Positions 34,907 to 43,305 of a DNA stretch of 64,000 nt are shown in pieces. Within the stretch, counting starts at the first letter, position 1. Each line of letters begins with the position of its first letter. The notes beneath the pieces were generated by a model, which saw only the letters and a list, made by a program, of their open reading frames with translations, did no database searches and was not told where the DNA came from. This DNA is from Mycolicibacterium chubuense NBB4 (lineage in GTDB: Bacteria; Actinomycetota; Actinomycetes; Mycobacteriales; Mycobacteriaceae): the NCBI RefSeq assembly GCF_000266905.1, contig NC_018022.1:434001-498000 (forward strand). Direction: 5' to 3'. A program made the position numbers and the translations under genes.

Positions 34907-36475
34907 CTAGGAGTTAAGTGCGCGTCTCGCACCCATGGCCGGCCCAGGACCCGGCAGACTCGGTGCAGCGGGGCCTCCGACCTTTAGACGCCCGACCCTT
35001 CTCAAGACGTAATCGCCGCCGCGCAGCTTCCGCGTGAGGAGTCGATAAACCAAGGTAGGCCCCGGCCAGTTCGTCGGGATTTCCCCACTCGAGGTTCGAT
35101 ACCAGCTCGCACACAGCGCCCACACCGACCTCCGTAGTCGCCTTCTCAAGCGCGTGTTGTAACGTTGCGCGATCTCTGACTTGACCTCGACCGCATGACC
35201 CGGATGAGCAGCCACGACCTTGATGAGCGTTGCGATGTGACGGACTTGTGACTCGATCATGTAGAGGATCGACCCCGAGCCCACATTCGTGTTGGGACCA
35301 TAAAGCAGGAACAAGTTCGGGAACATGGGGACAGTGATGCCCAGATATGCGTATGCCTGGGTCTTCCACACCTCGGCCAAGGAGACTCCGCGAGAGCCGC
35401 GCACGGACATCGGGGCGAGAAAATCGGTGGCGCGAAACCCGGTTCCGTAGATCACGACATCTGCAGGACGAAACTCTCCATCCACGGTCTTCACACCCTT
35501 GTCGCAGAGCTCTGCGATAGCCTTCGGCACCAACGACACGCGATCACTCGCGATTGCTGGATAGTAATCATTCGAGAACAGCACTCGCTTGCACCCTGGC
35601 GCGTCGGAAGGCATCAATTGCTCGCGCAAAGATGGGCTAGCAACCTGCCGATGTAGGTGGCGGCGCGCGATCGCACCGAGAACGCGTGAGAGGGGCTTCG
35701 CGTCGACTAGCGTCACAGCGAGCAACTCGAAAAGTAGCCATACCGCGAAACGCTCGAGGCGCAGCGCCATCGGCAATAATTCGCTCACCCTGTGGTGAAG
35801 GACTCCATACCTGCTTTCCCACTTCGGCAAGATCCACGGAGCCGTGCGCTGATACAGCGTGACATGCTCTGCCTCGCGGGCGATGTGTGGCACGAATTGG
35901 ACCGCACTTGCCCCTGTGCCGATGACGGCTACTTGCTTGCCGCGAAGCGAAACCGATCGGTCCCAACGCGCCGAATGAAAGCGCGGCCCCTGAAAGGTGT
36001 CTGCGTCGGCGATATCCGGTATGTGGGGTAAGGAGAGCTGACCCACGGCCGAGACGACGACATCACAGCATATCGTCTCGTTCGAGCTCGTAGCCAGGGT
36101 CCAACGCCCGGACTGATCGTCGAAGGTCAGGTCGACAACTTCGGTCTGTGTGCGTAGATGTGCGGCCAGTCCGCCACTCTCCACGAGTCGTTGGAGGTAC
36201 TCGAGTATCTCGGGTTGCTCGGCATACCGCCGTGACCAACGAGGATTGGGCTTGTACGAGAGTGAGTACAACGCTGACGGCACGTCGCAGGCCGCTCCCG
36301 GATAGGTGTTGTCACGCCAAACACCCCCGATGTCTGCAGCCTTTTCCAGGATCGTGAAGTTCGTGAACCCGTCCTTCTTCAGCCGGTGGGCCATCGCAAC
36401 CCCGGCGAAGCCGGCCCCGATGATCACGATCGACGGATCGTATGCGCGACAGGCCGTCGCGAAGTTGCTGCTCAT
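34907..36475 (-). CDS. FMO/Baeyer-Villiger-type flavin monooxygenase
   Basis: A 522-residue two-dinucleotide-fold flavoprotein. The start at 36475 (MSSNFATACR) was chosen because the longer open frame overlaps the upstream gene. The FAD Rossmann motif is GAGFAG at 20-25, the second (NADPH) motif is GTGAS at 186-190, and the BVMO fingerprint F-x-G-x3-H-x3-W is FQGPRFHSARW at 161-171. It should insert oxygen next to a carbonyl using NADPH, FAD and O2. The C-terminus is Arg-rich and longer than in the neighbouring homologues (RRRLRRSVW and a Pro/Gly tail). It follows the esterase gene by 82 bp; no clear ribosome site is visible. Confidence 0.9.
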   Translation of the reverse strand: MSSNFATACRAYDPSIVIIGAGFAGVAMAHRLKKDGFTNFTILEKAADIGGVWRDNTYPGAACDVPSALYSLSYKPNPRWSRRYAEQPEILEYLQRLVESGGLAAHLRTQTEVVDLTFDDQSGRWTLATSSNETICCDVVVSAVGQLSLPHIPDIADADTFQGPRFHSARWDRSVSLRGKQVAVIGTGASAVQFVPHIAREAEHVTLYQRTAPWILPKWESRYGVLHHRVSELLPMALRLERFAVWLLFELLAVTLVDAKPLSRVLGAIARRHLHRQVASPSLREQLMPSDAPGCKRVLFSNDYYPAIASDRVSLVPKAIAELCDKGVKTVDGEFRPADVVIYGTGFRATDFLAPMSVRGSRGVSLAEVWKTQAYAYLGITVPMFPNLFLLYGPNTNVGSGSILYMIESQVRHIATLIKVVAAHPGHAVEVKSEIAQRYNTRLRRRLRRSVWALCASWYRTSSGEIPTNWPGPTLVYRLLTRKLRGGDYVLRRVGRLKVGGPAAPSLPGPGPAMGARRALNS

Positions 36476-36557
36476 GAGGCAGAGACGACTGACTTCACGC
36501 TGCGGCGGTGGAGGTGGTGTAAGTGTAGGTGTAGGTGCATTGCCTGTTCGGACACTT

Positions 36558-37523
36558 TCACCTGACTCCCGAGGCTTCAAGGAAGCGTCCCGCTCGATGA
36601 ATCGCGTCTCGGGCTTCGGGAAGAATCCGGAACATAGCCTGGAATACATGGATCTGTCCCCGGTATACCTGGATCTCGACGTGGGATCCAGCTGATTGAA
36701 GTCGCTCGGCGAGACGGCGCGAGTCATCGATCAACATTTCTCTCCCGCCCACCTGAATGAGGATCGGCGGCATCGAGGTGAGGTCCGCGTCAAGCACGCT
36801 GAGGCGCGGATCTCCGCGATCTGCACCACCTACGTAGAGGTCAAGAGCGCGCGCCGCTGATTGAGCGGAGGCAAAAGGATCCCGGCGGCGAAGTTCACGC
36901 GCTCTGGCGAGTTCGCACCTGAGATCCAGGACGGGAGACATCAGCAGCATCGCATCAGGGAGCGGCAATCCAGCTGCACGTGCGCCCAAGGCCGTGGCCA
37001 TCGTGAGCTGACCGCCCGCTGAATCTCCGGCAACCGCGACGGTGCGCTGGCAAGAACCTGGGGACCCTCCGCTGGTAAGCCAGCGATACGCGTTCAGTGC
37101 ATCGTCCGCGGCTGCGGGATAGGGATATCGTGGCGCAAGTCGATACTTGACGGCGAAGATTGGGCGTCCGCTTGCGGAGGCGAGTTCGCCGAGAAGACCG
37201 CGGTGCGTCTCCGGCGAGCACATAGAATAGGCACCGCCGTGGATGTACAGCAATGGGTTCGCATGCGGATGTATCACAGGTGTGGTGATCCAGTCCCCAC
37301 GAACCGGGCCTCCGGCGAATACAGTGTCAACCTTGCGCACTGTGACGCCGCGCCGAGGCCGTGAGGCGACGAGCGCTGTTCGCAGCACGCGATCCATCAC
37401 CGCAAGTCCGTAGGCGTTTGATGGCATCAGCTGTGTCAGTGGGCGCAGCGTGGTTCGCGAGGACATCGCGACGAGATGGCTGGCAAGGCTGGGCTGCCAG
37501 TCGGGGGCATCCATTCTGGTCAC
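36558..37523 (-). CDS. HSL-family alpha/beta-hydrolase (LipR-like esterase)
   Basis: A hormone-sensitive-lipase-type esterase of about 321 residues. The oxyanion-hole motif is HGGAY (in LLYIHGGAYSMCSP), the nucleophile elbow GDSAGG, the acid lies in the GGREMLIDDS region and the catalytic histidine in GQIHVFQAMF. The GTG at 37523 overlaps the stop of the upstream BVMO (GTGA) and follows a GGAGG by about 9 nt; an ATG at 37514 is the alternative. Overlap with a BVMO gene is telling, because BVMOs make esters or lactones that need such a hydrolase. In M. tuberculosis the same pair is mymA-lipR. Confidence 0.9.
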   Translation of the reverse strand: MTRMDAPDWQPSLASHLVAMSSRTTLRPLTQLMPSNAYGLAVMDRVLRTALVASRPRRGVTVRKVDTVFAGGPVRGDWITTPVIHPHANPLLYIHGGAYSMCSPETHRGLLGELASASGRPIFAVKYRLAPRYPYPAAADDALNAYRWLTSGGSPGSCQRTVAVAGDSAGGQLTMATALGARAAGLPLPDAMLLMSPVLDLRCELARARELRRRDPFASAQSAARALDLYVGGADRGDPRLSVLDADLTSMPPILIQVGGREMLIDDSRRLAERLQSAGSHVEIQVYRGQIHVFQAMFRILPEARDAIHRAGRFLEASGVR

Positions 37524-39037
37524 CGGGGACACACCTCCTCGGGCCGATTCTCGAATCGGTAGTCCGAGAGGCGAAAGGTGCGGCTTCGCCAATACGTCTC
37601 CAGAGTCGTTGATGGACGGAGTGGAACGTCGCCGTGCTTGTCGAAGTAGTAGCTGTTGGCATTGGAACAGCTCGGCTGCCAGAAAACCTGCCTGTGACGA
37701 CGACTCAGCACTTCGGCGAAGTAACGGTCATTCGCCTCCTTCTTAACCTCGACGAGGCTCGCACCCAGTGCCCGCGCGCGACGAAGACAGCGGACGATGT
37801 GCCGACTCTGCGCCTCGATGAGCGTGAAGTACGAGGCGCCGTTGTAGCCGTAGGGACCGAAGATGTTGAAATGATTCGGAAATCCCGGGACGCTCACCCC
37901 TTCGAAGGCCTGCAGTCGATGCTCGTCCCACCATGTAGCCTGCTCCAGCCCGCCGCGTCCCTTCAACACGTACGTCGGCATGTTGCCCGACTCCATCACT
38001 TTGAAGCCGGTGGCCAGGATCAAGACGTCAATGGGATGAGCTTTGCCGTCTCGAGTATGGACGGATGCATGGTCGATATGGGTTATGCCGCTCGTCTCGA
38101 GCGAAACGTTGGACCGGTTGTACGTTGCGAGATAGGAATTGTGGAAGCTGGGTCGTTTACAGCCCAACGAGTAGCGCGGAATGAGTTGTTCTCTCGTCGT
38201 CGGGTCATGGACTTCACGCCGCATGTACCGCTTTGCGGCGCTCTCCATGACATCGGCGAACGGTATCACCGTATGAAAGTGAGCGGCGATTGGGAAAGTG
38301 ATTTCTACGAACGCCTGGCTCGCGGTCCGGGTCGCCAATTGTGCCCCCGGCAGGAAATGTAGAAGCCTTCCAGCCCACGTCGGTATTGGGAAGTCTGGCT
38401 TGGGCAGACAATAAATTGGAGTTCGCTGAAAGACCGTCAGACTCTCTGCTTTTCTTGCGATTTCGGGTATCAGTTGCACGGCTGACGCACCGGTACCGAT
38501 TACTGCGACCCTCTTCCCGCTGAGATCTTTGGTATCGTCCCATCTAGCCGTGTGGAGCGTAACGCCGGCGAAATCTCGCACCCCCTTGATTTCAGGCCAT
38601 TTCGGCCGACTGAGAACGCCGGAGCAATTGATCACGAAGCGTGCGGTGATCTCCTCACCTTTTGCGGTCGTCAGACGCCAAAATGTTGCATTTTCGTCAA
38701 AGCAAGCTGCGGTGATGGTTGTATTGAAACGAATATGGTCTCCAAGCTCGTACTTTTCAACGCATTGCTCCGCATAGGCTTTGAGCTCGTTGCCGTGGGC
38801 GTATGTACGCGACCAAGAGGGCCGCATTTCGTATGAGAATTGATAACTGTACGACGGTATGTCGACCGCGATACCGGGATAGGTGTTCCAGTGCCACGTA
38901 CCACCTACGCCATCGGCGTCGTCAACCATCAAGAAGTCGGTAAATCCCGCCTTCATCAAGCTAATGCCAGACCCGATGCCGGAAAATCCAGCTCCTATGA
39001 TGATTATCTCGTAATTACGGTCGGACTTGCGATCCAT
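37520..39037 (-). CDS. Baeyer-Villiger monooxygenase
   Basis: A 505-residue type I BVMO. FAD motif GAGFSG at 15-20, fingerprint FAGVTLHTARW at 156-166 matching F-x-G-x3-H-x3-W exactly, NADPH motif GTGAS at 181-185, and the C-terminal ATGF motif (LILATGFKVMES). The GTWHWNTYPG stretch near 46-55 and GCKRPSFHNSYL are typical of the MymA/EthA-like and cyclic-ketone branches. It would turn a ketone into an ester or lactone with NADPH and O2. Its stop overlaps the start of the esterase gene, and 44 bp separate it from the third flavoprotein upstream. Confidence 0.92.
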   Translation of the reverse strand: MDRKSDRNYEIIIIGAGFSGIGSGISLMKAGFTDFLMVDDADGVGGTWHWNTYPGIAVDIPSYSYQFSYEMRPSWSRTYAHGNELKAYAEQCVEKYELGDHIRFNTTITAACFDENATFWRLTTAKGEEITARFVINCSGVLSRPKWPEIKGVRDFAGVTLHTARWDDTKDLSGKRVAVIGTGASAVQLIPEIARKAESLTVFQRTPIYCLPKPDFPIPTWAGRLLHFLPGAQLATRTASQAFVEITFPIAAHFHTVIPFADVMESAAKRYMRREVHDPTTREQLIPRYSLGCKRPSFHNSYLATYNRSNVSLETSGITHIDHASVHTRDGKAHPIDVLILATGFKVMESGNMPTYVLKGRGGLEQATWWDEHRLQAFEGVSVPGFPNHFNIFGPYGYNGASYFTLIEAQSRHIVRCLRRARALGASLVEVKKEANDRYFAEVLSRRHRQVFWQPSCSNANSYYFDKHGDVPLRPSTTLETYWRSRTFRLSDYRFENRPEEVCPR

Positions 39038-39081
39038 TGCTGTATTTCACCGTTCTGACGGTCAGCCTTGCAAATTTGTAT

Positions 39082-40575
39082 TCAGAGTGATTGCGTCAGC
39101 TCGAGGTGTGTATCGTCGCGCCGGGTTATCACGTAATCATGAGGATCCAAGTGGGATAGTTCTCTCATAAACTGGGTCGCGAAACCTGGGTACATGGTCC
39201 CGTTGTAGCCGTCCTCGGTCAAATACCAGCTGCTGCAGCCAGAATTCCATGTTGTACGTCGAAGGCGGCGCTGAATTTCGGAGTGATAGCGGTCCTGGCG
39301 ATCCTCCCTCACATCCAAAGTACCGATGTCATTTTGCTGAAGGAGCTTGATCGCCTTGACTATATAGTCAATTGCGGCCTCCATATATACGAGCGCCGAA
39401 TTGTGGCCTGGCCCGGAATTCGGTCCGAAAGTGAAGAACAAATTCGGATACCCGGCCACGCTCACGCTCTTGAAGGCGTATCGCCCCAAGGACCATTCAT
39501 CGCCGAGCTTCCGACCACCGAGGCCGCTGATCGGGAACGGGGTGCCACGTTTGGCCACATCGAAGCCAGTGGCAAACACCATACAGTCCACCTCGTGCTC
39601 CACACCGTCAGCGGTCCGAATACCGTTCGGTGACAACGTGGCGATCGGCCAACTGATCAGCTTACAGTTATCCGACTGTAGCGCAGGATAATAATCGCTG
39701 GTCATGAGCATACGTTTGCAACCTGCTCTGAAATGGGGCGTCAATTGACGTCTCAACCAGGGATCTTTCACCTGCCGACGCAGATGAGCCTTCGCCATCA
39801 GTTGTATCGCCGATGTCGCGGCGGTGTTCCAGACCATACCCACTGCCATCACTTCGTGTGCCCAGAACCAAGCGTCACGGAGCGCCTGTTCGCTCGCCGG
39901 CAATTGCTTAAAGGTCGAGCGCGCCCAAGCCGGATGCTTGAAGTTAAACCTGGGCAATACCCAGCCGGGCGTTCTTTGGAAGACTTTGACCGACGCAGCC
40001 GACTTCACGAGCTCAGGAATGATCTGCACCGCGCTCGCGCCCGTCCCGATGACTGCAACCCTCTTGTCGCGGAGGTCGTAGCCCTGGTCCCATCGAGCGC
40101 TGTGGATTTTCTTTCCCTCGTACGAGTCGATACCTCGAATATCCGGAAAGCTCGCGTCGGCAAGTGGTCCACTGGCCATCACGACCGAACGAGCTTGATA
40201 ACGCGTTCCGTCGGCCGTGTCGGCCACCCAGATGCCGGCACCCTCATCGAATTCCAAGGCGGTTACATCGGTATCAAACTGGATGAACCGGGCAAGGTCG
40301 TACTTAATGACGATCTCGTCGATATATTCGAGGATCTCAGCGCTCCCCGAGTAGGTACGAGTCCAGCCCGGATTCGGCTCGAACGAGTAGGAGTAGAGAA
40401 GCGAGGGAATATCGCAGGCCGCACCGGGATAAGTATTGTCTCGCCAGGTGCCTCCAACGCGATCTGACCGTTCCAGGATGACGAAGTCATCCGTGCCCTC
40501 CTGAAGCAGTCTGATCGCCGCACCGATACCTGCGAACCCGGCGCCGACGATCAACGTCGTCGTGGTGCCTGTCAT
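39082..40575 (-). CDS. Baeyer-Villiger/FMO-type monooxygenase, variant fingerprint
   Basis: A 497-residue flavoprotein. FAD motif GAGFAG at 11-16, second motif GTGAS at 178-182, and the fingerprint segment YEGKKIHSARW at 152-162 with tyrosine in place of the first phenylalanine, the histidine and tryptophan being kept. GTWRDNTYPGAACD and CKRMLMTSDYYPAL are shared with the flavoprotein at 34.9-36.5 kb, so these two are closer to each other than to the one between them. The ATG at 40575 overlaps the stop of the ferritin-like gene (ATGA), so the two are translationally coupled. Confidence 0.9.
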   Translation of the reverse strand: MTGTTTTLIVGAGFAGIGAAIRLLQEGTDDFVILERSDRVGGTWRDNTYPGAACDIPSLLYSYSFEPNPGWTRTYSGSAEILEYIDEIVIKYDLARFIQFDTDVTALEFDEGAGIWVADTADGTRYQARSVVMASGPLADASFPDIRGIDSYEGKKIHSARWDQGYDLRDKRVAVIGTGASAVQIIPELVKSAASVKVFQRTPGWVLPRFNFKHPAWARSTFKQLPASEQALRDAWFWAHEVMAVGMVWNTAATSAIQLMAKAHLRRQVKDPWLRRQLTPHFRAGCKRMLMTSDYYPALQSDNCKLISWPIATLSPNGIRTADGVEHEVDCMVFATGFDVAKRGTPFPISGLGGRKLGDEWSLGRYAFKSVSVAGYPNLFFTFGPNSGPGHNSALVYMEAAIDYIVKAIKLLQQNDIGTLDVREDRQDRYHSEIQRRLRRTTWNSGCSSWYLTEDGYNGTMYPGFATQFMRELSHLDPHDYVITRRDDTHLELTQSL

Positions 40576-41495
40576 TTGGCAACCGGTTCGTAGGTCAGTT
40601 CGTCCGTCCAGGATGGCGGCCGACCGAAAATCTGAACAGGGAAAACATCAATCGCATTGCCAAGGCGCTGAGACACGAAGTGCAGAGGCTGGGACCGCTT
40701 GATGGAAGACGACATGTGCGCCTTCAAGATGTGATAACCGGGCACCCTCCGCGTATGCTCACTCCGGTCGCCGACATTGGCATACCGCGTCACTGCATTG
40801 TATAACTTCTCCTCGGACAGACCCATAGCGTTGAGATTCATCAACATACGCGTCAGGAGCGGGATATACAGCAACGCGCCGGTGAGAATGCGCGGGTCGA
40901 CCAGAGCACCCGCAGTTTGAATGGCGTGGATTCGCATCGGGCTGGCGCCCAGGTCATTCAAGACCTGGAAGCCAACCGCGAGATGCCGCGATTCGTCGCT
41001 GTTGACCTTGTTGAACACCTCCCCGCACACAGGGTCGTCAACCTCATCGAGGAGAAACTTCAGCAGCGCTCCATCGAGCGCAGTCTCCAGTGCCGGAATC
41101 GCGGCCCCGATGACGGTCAGGGGCAGGGCTTCGGCATAACGGTCCAACCATTCGATCACCAGCCGAATATTCTTGTTCGGGACCGGTTTCTCGCCTTCCT
41201 CCAGCATGCCCCAGCGACGCATCAGGGCAAGTTCGGCATTGGCGTGACGCTGCTCCTCGGCGTGAAAGTAACGGTAAATGTCTCCGAGCGCTTCGAATGG
41301 CGCCTTCGGAGCCATCGCGGCGAAGGCACGTGCTCCAACATGCTCAATCCACACCACGTCGGACATGAATTGCTTGAGTGTGGGACGCTGTTCATCGGTG
41401 ATCAGTTCCGCGCCAGGGGCGTCCCAATCGATATCGGCGAGAGCCCATTGCTTGTTCTTGATTGTCTCGAGCATGTCGCTGTATGCGAAAGCCAT
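40572..41495 (-). CDS. Ferritin-like diiron protein
   Basis: A 307-residue, mostly helical protein with a classical four-helix diiron ligand set: Glu51 (WIEHVG), Glu81-x2-His84 (AEEQRHAN), Glu137 (ALETAL) and Glu168-x2-His171 (DESRHLA). This is the pattern of carboxylate-bridged diiron oxygenases and desaturases; no name for the exact family comes to mind. Stop and start overlap with the BVMO downstream (ATGA), and the SDR gene ends 12 bp upstream. A diiron oxygenase feeding a hydroxylated product to the SDR and then to a BVMO would make sense, but activity is inferred only from the ligands. Confidence 0.78.
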   Translation of the reverse strand: MAFAYSDMLETIKNKQWALADIDWDAPGAELITDEQRPTLKQFMSDVVWIEHVGARAFAAMAPKAPFEALGDIYRYFHAEEQRHANAELALMRRWGMLEEGEKPVPNKNIRLVIEWLDRYAEALPLTVIGAAIPALETALDGALLKFLLDEVDDPVCGEVFNKVNSDESRHLAVGFQVLNDLGASPMRIHAIQTAGALVDPRILTGALLYIPLLTRMLMNLNAMGLSEEKLYNAVTRYANVGDRSEHTRRVPGYHILKAHMSSSIKRSQPLHFVSQRLGNAIDVFPVQIFGRPPSWTDELTYEPVAK

Positions 41496-41507
41496 TTTCC
41501 TGCTCCT

Positions 41508-42362
41508 CTACTCGGCTGAATCGTTCCTTGAGGCCATGCGCTCCACGAGGCCCAGCGTGCGTGTAAAAGGACCGGGTAGGGCTCTCTTGAGTTGCCACAA
41601 GACTTTGGCATCGAGTTGGGGTACTACATAAATTCGTCCGCGATCGTGCGCGTTCAACGTCGTTCGAGCAACGTGCTGTGGCGAAATGCCGGTCCATTTC
41701 ATCAGGTTGGTCGCGAGTCGTGCAGCCGCCTCGTCGATGTGAGGATTATTGGCGATGTTCGTCTTCACGAAGGTGGGACAAAGCACTGTGACGTTGACGT
41801 CAGTACCGCTCAGTTCGGCCGCCAGTGTCTCCGACAGAGCGAGCACTCCGGCCTTGCTGACGTTGTAAGCCGCCATCCGAGGGGCCGAGCCAAAGCTCGC
41901 TGCGGACGCCACATTGATGACTCCGCCATGCCCATTGCTCCGGAGCCGAGGCACAAAAGTCTCGCAGCCGTAGATCACGCCCCAGAGGTTGACAGAAATC
42001 GCCGCTTTCCAGTCCTCGATTGACGTCGCGCCGATGCGGTTGCCGCCTGCACCGATTCCGGCGTTGTTGATGACGAGGCTCGCGGCCTTCCCGAACCAGT
42101 CTTCGCTCACATCAGCGAGGTTGCGGATCTGCTCAAGATCGGTGACGTCGCATGCGATGTCGAAGCCCTCGCCGCCAGCCTGCCTCACCAACTCTGCCGA
42201 CTCTTTTGCGGTCACGGGATCTCTGTCAGCGCAAACCACGCGTCCGCCTCGGCGTGCAAGCTCAACGGCGAATGCGCGGCCGATACCGCTTCCTGCGCCC
42301 GTAACGACTGCATCGGCTCGGTGCGTTCTGCCTGGTGCGCCGCCGAATGGCAGCAATCTCAT
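41508..42362 (-). CDS. Short-chain dehydrogenase/reductase (SadH-like)
   Basis: A 284-residue classical SDR. NAD(P) motif TGAGSGIG at 21-28, NNAG at 99-102, catalytic Ser in VASAASFGS (about 153-157), Tyr166 and Lys170 (YNVSK). The acidic residue after the second strand (CADRDP) favours NAD over NADP. It would oxidise a secondary alcohol to the ketone that BVMOs need. It is the first gene of the minus-strand cluster, 128 bp from the divergent TetR gene, and the following ferritin-like gene starts 12 bp after it. The M. tuberculosis mymA operon likewise contains an SDR (sadH). Confidence 0.9.
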   Translation of the reverse strand: MRLLPFGGAPGRTHRADAVVTGAGSGIGRAFAVELARRGGRVVCADRDPVTAKESAELVRQAGGEGFDIACDVTDLEQIRNLADVSEDWFGKAASLVINNAGIGAGGNRIGATSIEDWKAAISVNLWGVIYGCETFVPRLRSNGHGGVINVASAASFGSAPRMAAYNVSKAGVLALSETLAAELSGTDVNVTVLCPTFVKTNIANNPHIDEAAARLATNLMKWTGISPQHVARTTLNAHDRGRIYVVPQLDAKVLWQLKRALPGPFTRTLGLVERMASRNDSAE

Positions 42363-42421
42363 TCGTCTGCCTTTCGGGTCGCGACATTGACGTCTGCTGT
42401 GAGGGAACTCTCATCTGGGGG

Positions 42422-42439
42422 CACCAGCCACCATTGGTG
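42422..42439. promoter_or_regulatory. Weak inverted repeat in the SDR/TetR divergent gap
   Basis: CACCA-N8-TGGTG lies between the SDR start (42362) and the TetR start (42491). It is short, but it is in the position expected for the TetR operator controlling the whole 27-42 kb cluster. Confidence 0.3.
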
Positions 42440-42490
42440 TCGCATGCCACCAGTTTTGTCGTGGACCGAGCACCTTGTCAAGATGGAGAG

Positions 42491-43123
42491 GTGCGGTCGA
42501 GAAATAAGCGCTGGGGTGGTCGGACCGGGGCCGAGCGTCGTGCAGAACGACGGCAGCAATTGATCGAGGCCGCAACCGAGATTTGGAGTGAGAGCGGTTG
42601 GGCCGCGGTCACTATGCGCGGAGTATGCGCCCGCACAGGGCTCAACGATCGATACTTCTACGAGGACTTCAAGACGCGCGATGAGCTGCTCGTTGCCGCG
42701 TGGGATGGCGTCCGCTACGACATGCTCGGCGAGGTCGCCGCGCTCTTCAACGAGCGTGCGAATCGGCCGCCGATCGAAACAATCACCGCAGCGATCACCA
42801 TCGTGGTCGACCGGATCGCACGCGATCCCGGCCGAGCACACATCCTCCTCGCTCAGCACGTAGGTAGCTCACCGCTGCAAGACCGCCGCGCCGTGGCGCT
42901 ACAGGAAGCAACGCAGTTAGTCGTTGAGGCAAGCCGGCCACACCTCCGACAAGATGCCGACGAGATAGCCCTTCGCATGGACACTCTGATCGCTGTCGGG
43001 GGGTTCGTCGAAGTCATCACCGCCTGGCACTCGGGTTTGCTCGCGGTGACCGAGAAGGAAGTGGTCGCGCACACTAGCAGACTTGCTGAAACCCTGGCTC
43101 AACGCTATGTCGTCAGCGACTGA
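42491..43123 (+). CDS. TetR-family regulator of the oxygenase cluster
   Basis: A TetR regulator of about 210 residues. The DNA-binding domain is RRQQLIEAATEIWSESGWAA, then VTMRGVCARTGLNDRYFYEDF with the recognition helix around LNDRYFY, and the C-terminal half binds an unknown ligand. The start is uncertain: a GTG at 42491 begins the basic arm VRSRNKRWGGRTG; a GTG at 42461 is also in frame. It diverges from the SDR gene, so it probably represses the 13-gene cluster and itself. The recognition helix (LNDRYFY) resembles that of the second TetR at 44244 (VTSRYFY), so the two may be related. It ends at a strong bidirectional terminator. Confidence 0.88.
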   Translation: MRSRNKRWGGRTGAERRAERRQQLIEAATEIWSESGWAAVTMRGVCARTGLNDRYFYEDFKTRDELLVAAWDGVRYDMLGEVAALFNERANRPPIETITAAITIVVDRIARDPGRAHILLAQHVGSSPLQDRRAVALQEATQLVVEASRPHLRQDADEIALRMDTLIAVGGFVEVITAWHSGLLAVTEKEVVAHTSRLAETLAQRYVVSD

Positions 43124-43250
43124 TCGAGGCTCACAACAGGGCCAGCCAGCCCCGTGGCGATCGCTGCGAACCGCATTTGCGGGTCCGACCGCCGTCTCGC
43201 CCGGCTACCAAGCACCGAATCCGTGAGTCGCCGGCGCGTCACACCCTGTT

Positions 43251-43297
43251 CGGAAGGAGCGACGCAGGAACGGTGCTCCTGCGTCGCCGAACTTCCG
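43251..43297. terminator. Strong bidirectional terminator between convergent genes
   Basis: GCGACGCAGGA (43259-43269) and TCCTGCGTCGC (43277-43287) form a perfect 11-bp stem with a 7-nt loop, extended by an outer CGGAAG (43251-43256) / CTTCCG (43292-43297) stem. It lies between the convergent 3' ends of the TetR gene (43123) and the ferritin-like gene (43306), the place for a shared terminator. Confidence 0.8.
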
Positions 43298-43305
43298 TAC
43301 CTTTG

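Noticed and set aside
33642..34910. 422-codon plus-strand frame over the P450
   Set aside because: Antisense to a P450 with all conserved motifs.
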